NCBI GenBank assembly: GCA_002725275.1
Contig: PBOE01000007.1
Location: forward strand, 5,860-13,996
Direction of reading: 5' to 3'
Source of the DNA: Methanobacteriota archaeon
Lineage (GTDB): Archaea > Thermoplasmatota > Poseidoniia > Poseidoniales > Poseidoniaceae
DNA: 8,137 nucleotides
Shown piece by piece: positions 1 through 5,552 of this stretch. The notes under the pieces were generated by a model. It was given only the letters and a program-made list of their open reading frames with translations, searched no databases and was not told where the DNA came from. Made by a program: the position numbers and the translations under genes. Positions within the stretch are counted from its first letter, which is position 1. Each line of letters begins with the position of its first letter.

Positions 1-318
1 GACGACACCCAAGACCAAATTGACAGCCTTTCAGCCGGTTTGGACCAAATCGCCGCTGACGTCGCCCAGGCATCGGCAACCCCCACCACACCGACCTACA
101 CGCCGGCCGTGGTCCAACAGGTCGTCGTTCCCGTGGCCCACCAAGACCCTCCGCTGCCTCAAACCAAGCAAGACACGTCCTCCATGGTTGACGACCTGGA
201 CTTCGACGGGCTGGCGCAACGGGTTTCCACCTCGACACCCGAGACTGACGCTCGCAAGCCCGGTCATGACGAGCCGGTGATTCGTGGATTCGGCCTGCAG
301 CCGGACGAAGAACGATGA
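1..318 (+). CDS. C-terminal part of an unrecognised protein (5' end outside window)
   Basis: The reading frame is open from the first base and ends in TGA at 316-318, giving 105 visible residues; the true start lies upstream of the window. I do not recognise the family. The first 23 or so visible residues are polar with regularly spaced hydrophobics (Ile, Leu, Leu, Ile), as at the end of a coiled coil. A Thr/Pro/Val-rich low-complexity stretch follows, then a short DPPLP motif, then an acidic tail with the segment DDLDFDGLAQRV and a charged end. There are no cysteines and no membrane segment in the visible part. The stop overlaps the possible ATG of the next gene (ATGA at 315-318), which suggests co-transcription and translational coupling. 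A structural or assembly role beside the surface protein is possible but is only inferred from position. Confidence 0.6.
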   Translation, partial: DDTQDQIDSLSAGLDQIAADVAQASATPTTPTYTPAVVQQVVVPVAHQDPPLPQTKQDTSSMVDDLDFDGLAQRVSTSTPETDARKPGHDEPVIRGFGLQPDEER

Positions 319-3300
319 TTTCCGATTCGGTCCCCTCGCCCATCAAAAGGCGACCTTCTTATGCTCCATCGTGTTCGCCAAGGATGCTGATGTCCATGCG
401 CCGAATGATGCCCTTCACCATTGTCGTGCTGCTCTTGATGCAAACCCTCGCCATGAACATGGTCGTTCCCGCTCAAGCCGCTTCCGGGCGCGGCGGCACC
501 AACGACGACTTCACGGTCAAATCCATCTCGCTGGGCAACGCTACCGTGGCGGCCTCTCAGTGGGTTCAGTCCGACGGGACGGTGATGGATTACGTCTTCA
601 TGGACCAGAACATCGAAGTCACGGTGGCCGTCCAGCGTTTCGGGGCCTCGGGTATCGGTGATGCTGCCCCCGTTTCCGTGGACATCGTTCACCCCATCGG
701 CTTCGTGATGGAATCTTTTGATTTCACTACCAACCCGCTGACCGGTGGGCAGTCCTACAATCACGTGTTCGTGTGGTCGCCATCCGCAGCCCACTCCGTT
801 CTTAACACCTCGACCAACGATTTGTCCGGTGGTCTCATCGTTCGGGCGACGGTCAACTTTGCCGACGACGACAAGAACGCCAACGACCAGCGAGACAAAA
901 CCGTCCCCGTGGCCGTCGTCGCCGACGAGATGGACGGGTTCCAAGGTCAAGGTCCCGGCTTTATCTCGGCCAAGTACCCTGCTGACGGCGGCGACGCCAC
1001 TGGAGGCGGTTCCTGGCAGACCGATGCGACCGCAAGCGCCGCCGGTTCCGAGCATTTCCGCCACTCGACCCCCGGAAGCAACTACCCCTCTAACGCTGAG
1101 GCCACCCGCTTGGTCCACGCCCGCGTTGGTGCCTCAGGCGGTCAATGTGACACCGACGTGCTTGACGCCGGCATGAGTCAGACCTACCAAACGTGGCTGT
1201 GCAGAATGCTCTTCTACTCCAACGAGTTTGTCTCGAGCCAATTCCACATTCAGGCTTGGGGCAGCATGGCCGCCGGTGATTCGGTCTCCATGGAACTCTG
1301 GCGAGGATCCGGCAACATTGATGACCCGTTCGAATCCATTTCATGGGACATCGCTCAGGGTAACCCCAGCGCCGCTCCCGGCCAGTGGACCAACCTGTCG
1401 TGGGACCCGCAAGTCACGTGGGAGCAAATCCCCAACCTCGCCAACCCTGAGGTCTTCCTTGGCGGCAGCTCCTACACCTTCTCCATGCTCTTCACGTCCG
1501 ACAGCAGCGTGGCCAGTGAAGGGTTCCACGTGGACGACTTTGTCCATTTCGGTGTGAGCCGCGTCACCGATTACACCGTTGACATGCAGTGCGACAACCC
1601 GCTCAACGGCTACACCATCGCCCCCAATCAGATGGCCACGCTCTACTGCACCCTGACCAACAACGGCTATGCCCCCGCCACCATTCGTCTCCAAACCAAT
1701 GTCACCAACGATTCCTGGATGGCACCCTACCCCATCATCCGCATGGACATCGAGGGCAGCAACAACCACGGCACGAACGTTATCATGCCGCCGTTGGGTG
1801 CGGGCAAGACGGTCGAGTTCTGGGCCAACCTCACGGTGCCCGCCGGTGCCGAGGTTCAGCAACAGGACTGGAACCTCTGGCTCACCGACGCCAGCAGTGC
1901 TCAACTCGGTGAAAAGGCCCGATTGGGCATGGATTTGGCCGTCAGCGAACAATTCAGCGTGGCCCTGACCTCCTCGGTTCCGCTCGTTGCCGCCACCATC
2001 GGCCCCGATGATTACGGCCTCGTAAACTTCCGTCTCCAGAACACCGGCAACCGCGACGCTGCGTTCAACCTCGCCACGACGTTTTCCGACAACTCGGGCT
2101 GGCTGGGCCTCATCCAAAACGAAACGGGCGTGATCCAACCGAACCCCATCACGCTGTACAAGGGTCAGCGGGTGGAGTTGGTGCTCAACCTTTCCTCGCC
2201 CGAACTCGCCAACCCCGGCACGGTTTCGTTCAACCTGCGAGCGACCTGCCCCTCGTGCAGCACGGCGCTGTTCGGCACCGACGTGCTGGTTCGAAACATC
2301 GAGGTGCCCGTCCTCCGGCATGTCGACCTCGTGGCTGAGGAGAACACGTTCACTGGCGCAGCGAACGGGATCTCCAAGTCTCTTTATCTGAACCTGTTCA
2401 ACCTTGGCAACGACGACGAGCAATACAACCTGAGCATCGGCCAAAGCAACTGGCGCCTCCAAGCCTCCCTTCCGGCCGACCAATCTCCAGTGCTTGACGC
2501 CTGGGACGGCGAAACCACCGTGGTCGTCCAACTGGCCATGCCCATCGGGCTGAACCCGGGCTACTACTCCGTCACTGTTACCGCCACGAGCGTTGACGAT
2601 GAATCGGTTTACGATTCCGTGGAACTCATCATCGAAATTCTCGAGACCGCTGCGGTGTACGTATCGGACGAAGAAACCGGCCAGTCGTACATCCCCGGGG
2701 ACCTGCCTCAAACCATGTCGTTCGAGGTTCGAAACGACGGGAACAGCCCGGACAGCTTTGCCATGAGCCTGAATGTCCCGTCGGGTATGAACGCCGCCTT
2801 TGTTGGCCTCATCAACGGCAACACGCCGGAAATTGACATCGGTGCCAGCTACAACGTCTCGGTTGAATTTTCATTCATTGATGGCACGGAGGGCGAACTG
2901 ACCCTGCAGGTCATCGCGACGAGCGTGGCCGACAGCAGCATCAGCGCGACCGGCCAAGCGACCTACACGGTCGGCTCGCAGAACTGGCTCAGAATCTTCG
3001 CCATTCCACCCGTCGAAGTCGCCGAGGAGGGCGAAGTAGAGGTGAACGTTCGCATCGTCAACCAGTACACCACCGGCCAGCGTGTTGTGATGGATCTGGA
3101 CACCAGCGAGTCCAACTCGTGGTTCCGCTCTTCCATCGCTCGCCTTGACAAAGATTTCACCATGGCCACCGGCGAGACCAAAGAGATCACCATCACGGTG
3201 GACGTCACCGAAACCACGCTCAAGAACCTCAACGGGGACACCCTCACGGTCAACCTGACGGTTTGGGCAAGGTCCGAAACGGTCAGCGATGCCGCCAACG

Positions 3301-3713
3301 CCGTCATGGAAGTCACGCTGGTCCGCATGGACAGCGAGGCTGACGCTGCTGCGGATGAGACCGGCCTGCAACTCGATGTCATCGCCATGTGGGGTGTGTT
3401 CATCCTCATTCTTGTCGGCGGTGTCGTCATTCTCTTGGCCATCTTGCGAACCGAAGAAGAGGAAGACGAATACGCCAAGTGGGGTGAAGACGGGTATGAA
3501 GACAGCCTAACGGCCACCTACGGTGCGGTCGCTGCGGCGCCTTCGGTCCCCACGTCAATGCCAACACCCGCTCCTGCCCCTGCGCCCGTCGCCCCTGCTC
3601 CAGCGGCCGCTGACGATGGACCGCCTCTGCCAGCAGGGGGCCTCCCAGCCGGCTGGACCATGGAGCAGTGGAAGCACTACGGCCAGCAGTGGCTTGACCA
3701 AAATCAACCCTGA
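315..3713 (+). CDS. Large secreted, C-terminally membrane-anchored multi-domain beta-sandwich surface protein
   Basis: The product is 1132 residues. The N-terminus holds a signal peptide: a basic stretch (RR at 29-30), a hydrophobic core at about 34-51 and a likely signal peptidase site after AQA at residue 55. Residues about 60-210 look like a beta-sandwich. Residues about 215-415 resemble a MAM/jelly-roll-like module ending in GFHVDDF (403-409). From about 420 to 1010 several CARDB/NEW3-like Ig-fold repeats follow, with recurring phrases such as LTNNG, QNTGN, NLGND, RNDGN. One membrane helix lies at about 1020-1044, then an acidic stretch, a Pro/Ala-rich linker and a Trp-rich end motif (about 1109-1128). 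All six cysteines of the mature part fall in close pairs (278/296, 426/445, 645/648), as expected for disulfides outside the cell. About eleven N-x-S/T sequons suggest N-glycosylation. A role as cell-surface, S-layer-associated or adhesion protein is inferred. The longest start (315) overlaps the upstream gene by ATGA. In-frame ATGs at 390 and 396 would give a more usual short signal peptide. Confidence 0.8.
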   Translation: MISDSVPSPIKRRPSYAPSCSPRMLMSMRRMMPFTIVVLLLMQTLAMNMVVPAQAASGRGGTNDDFTVKSISLGNATVAASQWVQSDGTVMDYVFMDQNIEVTVAVQRFGASGIGDAAPVSVDIVHPIGFVMESFDFTTNPLTGGQSYNHVFVWSPSAAHSVLNTSTNDLSGGLIVRATVNFADDDKNANDQRDKTVPVAVVADEMDGFQGQGPGFISAKYPADGGDATGGGSWQTDATASAAGSEHFRHSTPGSNYPSNAEATRLVHARVGASGGQCDTDVLDAGMSQTYQTWLCRMLFYSNEFVSSQFHIQAWGSMAAGDSVSMELWRGSGNIDDPFESISWDIAQGNPSAAPGQWTNLSWDPQVTWEQIPNLANPEVFLGGSSYTFSMLFTSDSSVASEGFHVDDFVHFGVSRVTDYTVDMQCDNPLNGYTIAPNQMATLYCTLTNNGYAPATIRLQTNVTNDSWMAPYPIIRMDIEGSNNHGTNVIMPPLGAGKTVEFWANLTVPAGAEVQQQDWNLWLTDASSAQLGEKARLGMDLAVSEQFSVALTSSVPLVAATIGPDDYGLVNFRLQNTGNRDAAFNLATTFSDNSGWLGLIQNETGVIQPNPITLYKGQRVELVLNLSSPELANPGTVSFNLRATCPSCSTALFGTDVLVRNIEVPVLRHVDLVAEENTFTGAANGISKSLYLNLFNLGNDDEQYNLSIGQSNWRLQASLPADQSPVLDAWDGETTVVVQLAMPIGLNPGYYSVTVTATSVDDESVYDSVELIIEILETAAVYVSDEETGQSYIPGDLPQTMSFEVRNDGNSPDSFAMSLNVPSGMNAAFVGLINGNTPEIDIGASYNVSVEFSFIDGTEGELTLQVIATSVADSSISATGQATYTVGSQNWLRIFAIPPVEVAEEGEVEVNVRIVNQYTTGQRVVMDLDTSESNSWFRSSIARLDKDFTMATGETKEITITVDVTETTLKNLNGDTLTVNLTVWARSETVSDAANAVMEVTLVRMDSEADAAADETGLQLDVIAMWGVFILILVGGVVILLAILRTEEEEDEYAKWGEDGYEDSLTATYGAVAAAPSVPTSMPTPAPAPAPVAPAPAAADDGPPLPAGGLPAGWTMEQWKHYGQQWLDQNQP
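380..384 (+). promoter_or_regulatory. Candidate Shine-Dalgarno site for an alternative start of the surface protein
   Basis: AAGGA lies five bases before the in-frame ATG at 390 and eleven before the ATG at 396. Starting there removes an unusually long, proline-containing leader (25-27 residues, including the lone unpaired Cys20) and leaves a compact signal peptide. No comparably good site stands before the ATG at 315, which would instead depend on coupling to the upstream gene. Confidence 0.35.
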
Positions 3714-3717
3714 GGCG

Positions 3718-3724
3718 TTTTCTT
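3718..3724 (+). terminator. Possible T-rich transcription stop after the surface-protein gene
   Basis: TTTTCTT begins five bases after the stop codon of the surface-protein gene. Archaeal termination commonly uses short U-rich tracts without a hairpin. The tract is short and the gap to the thermosome gene is only 80 bases, so this is weak support. Confidence 0.2.
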
Positions 3725-3780
3725 CACCCACGCCGGCCAAGCGTAGGGTTCAAGATGCAGGCAACCTCGCCAACCATGCC

Positions 3781-3786
3781 GGAGGG
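3781..3786 (+). promoter_or_regulatory. Strong Shine-Dalgarno site that fixes the thermosome start
   Basis: GGAGGG is followed by seven bases and then ATG at 3794. This is near-ideal spacing and decides against the in-frame ATGs at 3755 and 3776. The resulting N-terminus (MYGNGQAPIFILKDGTQR) has the length and wording normal for thermosome subunits. Confidence 0.75.
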
Positions 3787-3793
3787 CTCACAC

Positions 3794-5416
3794 ATGTATG
3801 GAAACGGACAAGCACCCATCTTCATTTTGAAAGACGGTACGCAACGCACCCGAGGCCGAACGGCCCAATCCAACAACATCGCTGCGGCCAAGGCCGTTGC
3901 CGATGCTGTTCGCTCAACTTTGGGGCCCAAGGGCATGGACAAGATGCTCGTTGATTCCATGGGCGACGTGGTCATCACCAACGACGGGGCCACCATCCTC
4001 AAGGAAATGGACATTGAACACCCTGCCGCCAAGATGATCATCGAGGTCGCCAAGACCCAAGAACAGCACTGCTTCGACGGCACCACGTCTGCGGTGATTC
4101 TTTCTGGTGAATTGCTCAAGCGCAGCGAGGACCTCATCGAGCAGAACGTGCACCCAACCGTCATCTGTGAGGGTTTCCGCCTCGCTGCAGAACGAGCCAT
4201 CGGCCTCATGGAAGGTCATGGCATTTCCACCGAGAACGACGACGGCGTGCTTCAGGAAGTCGCCAAAACAGCGCTCACGGGCAAATCAGCCGGCGCCGTC
4301 AAGTCGTTCATGGCCGACATTTGCGTGCGAGCCGTCAACGCCGTTGGCGTGATCGAGGACGACGAGCGATTGGTTGACCTCTCCGACATCAAGGTCGAAA
4401 AGCGTCAGGGCGGTTCCATCAAGGATTCCTCGCTCATCGACGGCATCCTCCTGGACAAAGAGCGCGTCCATGCTGGTATGCCTCGCAGCGTCTCCGAGGC
4501 CAAGATTGCCCTCGTGAACTCCGCCATCGAAGTGAAGAAAACCGAAGTCGATGCGAAGATTCAGATCACCGACCCGAACCAATTGGCCCTTTTCCTCGAG
4601 GAAGAGGAGAACTACATTCGCAACCTGGTCAACACCATCGAAAAGGCCGGTGCCAACGTTCTCGTTTGCCAGAAAGGCATTGACGAACTCGCCCAGCACT
4701 ACCTCTCAAAGAAGGGCATCTTTGCCATTCGCCGGGCCAAGAAGTCTGACATGGAAGCACTGGCGAAGGCCACCGGCGGCACCATCATCACCAACCTCGA
4801 GGACATGAGCGCCGAAGACCTCGGTGCTGCATCACGGGTCGAGGAAAAGAAGATCGGCGACTCCGACATGACTTTCATCACGGGTTGTCCCGAAGCCAAA
4901 TCCGTCTCCGTCTTGCTTCGTGGCGGCACGGAACACGTGGTCGATGAGATCCGTCGAGCCTTTGATGACGCCGTTGGCGTGGTGTCCGTCGCTTGGGAAG
5001 ACGGCGCCGTGCTCACCGGCGGCGGGAGCGTCCTCGCAGCCGTATCCCGCGACCTCCGAACGTACGCTGAAACCGTTGGCGGACGAGAACAAATGGCCAT
5101 CGAGGCCTTTGCTTCAGCTCTTGAAATCATCCCTCGCACCCTGGCAGAGAACGCAGGCCTCGACCCCGTTACCACCCTGATTGAGCTCCGAAAGGCGCAC
5201 GCAGACGGCCAAACCCACGCTGGAATCAACGTGTACGAAGGCGGCGTGGTCGACATGAAAGAAGCGAACGTGGTTGAGCCCGTCCGTGTGGTGGAACAAG
5301 CCATTCAATCCGCCACGGAAACCGCCATCATGATCCTCCGCATCGACGATGTCATCTCCTCCAAAGGCGTGCCGATGGACGAGGGCATGGGTGACATGGG
5401 CGACTTCCACATGTGA
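3794..5416 (+). CDS. thsA: Thermosome subunit (group II chaperonin, Cpn60/TCP-1 family)
   Basis: The product is a 540-residue subunit of the cytosolic ATP-driven folding chamber of archaea, a double ring with a built-in lid and no GroES partner. Equatorial signatures are clear: ILKDGTQR near the start, LGPKGMDKM at 43-51, NDGAT at 63-67, DGTT at 95-98, the conserved ATPase Asp in DDA (Asp392), GGG at 409-411 and NAGLDP from 453. The intermediate and apical domains lie between, and the tail is a short Gly/Met/Asp-rich segment as in relatives. Length is normal for the family. Two key places differ from the usual wording: the GDGTT loop reads C-F-D-G-T-T (93-98), and the usual Glu after the GGG motif is missing (GGGSVLAA). 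Asp95 and Asp392 are kept, so an active ATPase is still likely. Extending the frame to the ATG at 3755 would add 13 unsupported residues. Family assignment is very secure. The symbol is generic, since alpha and beta type cannot be told apart here. Confidence 0.97.
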   Translation: MYGNGQAPIFILKDGTQRTRGRTAQSNNIAAAKAVADAVRSTLGPKGMDKMLVDSMGDVVITNDGATILKEMDIEHPAAKMIIEVAKTQEQHCFDGTTSAVILSGELLKRSEDLIEQNVHPTVICEGFRLAAERAIGLMEGHGISTENDDGVLQEVAKTALTGKSAGAVKSFMADICVRAVNAVGVIEDDERLVDLSDIKVEKRQGGSIKDSSLIDGILLDKERVHAGMPRSVSEAKIALVNSAIEVKKTEVDAKIQITDPNQLALFLEEEENYIRNLVNTIEKAGANVLVCQKGIDELAQHYLSKKGIFAIRRAKKSDMEALAKATGGTIITNLEDMSAEDLGAASRVEEKKIGDSDMTFITGCPEAKSVSVLLRGGTEHVVDEIRRAFDDAVGVVSVAWEDGAVLTGGGSVLAAVSRDLRTYAETVGGREQMAIEAFASALEIIPRTLAENAGLDPVTTLIELRKAHADGQTHAGINVYEGGVVDMKEANVVEPVRVVEQAIQSATETAIMILRIDDVISSKGVPMDEGMGDMGDFHM

Positions 5417-5448
5417 GTCCAAAATCTTGCTACAAAATAAGTCCAAAA
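5416..5448 (+). repeat. 9-base direct repeat AGTCCAAAA, two copies
   Basis: AGTCCAAAA occurs at 5416-5424 (its first base is the last base of the thermosome stop codon) and again at 5440-5448, 24 bases apart start to start. The pair flanks an AT-rich stretch that could be a core promoter for the downstream gene pair. Spacing of about two helical turns would suit a dimeric regulator, but two copies of a 9-mer are thin evidence. Confidence 0.4.
5431..5440 (+). promoter_or_regulatory. Candidate TATA-like element for the ferredoxin-flavodoxin-SdhB-like gene
   Basis: TACAAAATAA is the most AT-rich run in the only sizeable intergenic gap (5417-5552) and sits about 113 bases before the ATG at 5553. 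That would imply a leader of roughly 80-90 bases containing the inverted repeats described separately. No clear purine-rich BRE can be asserted. Confidence 0.3.
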
Positions 5449-5452
5449 ACGA

Positions 5453-5480
5453 ACCACGGGAAGCCTGTTTAGCCTGTGGT
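5453..5480 (+). other. Inverted repeat (8-base-pair stem, 12-base loop) in the intergenic gap
   Basis: ACCACGGG (5453-5460) pairs with CCTGTGGT (5473-5480), with one G-U wobble. The loop and second arm contain a 7-base direct repeat AGCCTGT (5462-5468 and 5471-5477). It lies 36 bases after the thermosome stop. It may be an RNA 3' end or stability structure for the thermosome transcript or part of the leader of the next gene. No long T-tract follows, so a bacterial-type terminator is not supported. Confidence 0.4.
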
Positions 5481-5510
5481 TTCACAATAACCTTCAAAGG
5501 CCACTCAAGG

Positions 5511-5542
5511 CTCGCTAAGAACACTCACAGAGCGTGAGCGAG
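5511..5542 (+). other. Overlapping inverted repeats just before the ribosome binding site
   Basis: CTCGCT (5511-5516) can pair with AGCGAG (5537-5542). Alternatively CTCAC (5524-5528) pairs with GTGAG (5534-5538). The two stems share bases 5537-5538 and exclude each other, and the longer one reaches the first base of the GAGGT Shine-Dalgarno site. This could influence translation of the fusion gene. The stems are short, so chance is a real alternative. Confidence 0.25.
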
Positions 5543-5546
5543 AGGT
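5542..5546 (+). promoter_or_regulatory. Shine-Dalgarno site of the ferredoxin-flavodoxin-SdhB-like gene
   Basis: GAGGT with six bases to the ATG at 5553 supports this start. It places the first cluster cysteine at residue 13, as is normal for small ferredoxins. Confidence 0.65.
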
Positions 5547-5552
5547 CATCTC

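Noticed and set aside
264..1118. Minus-strand open frame of 284 codons
   Set aside because: It lies fully opposite the surface-protein gene and the end of the first gene, with low-complexity Gly/His/Arg content and no ribosome binding site that I can defend.
1341..2711. Long open frame on the minus strand opposite the surface protein (456 codons)
   Set aside because: Same antisense effect of biased codon use. The product is His/Gly/Val/Asp-rich without motifs, while the + strand product has a coherent signal peptide, repeats and anchor.
3755..3793. Earlier in-frame thermosome starts at 3755 and 3776
   Set aside because: The GGAGGG site sits seven bases before the ATG at 3794, and the shorter product matches the normal thermosome N-terminus. 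The extra 13 residues have no family counterpart.
5349..5537. Small + strand frame of 62 codons with a C-x2-C (ACLACG) covering the intergenic gap
   Set aside because: Its first third lies out of frame inside the thermosome gene, it has no start near the gap, and a single C-x2-C is not enough to propose a zinc protein.
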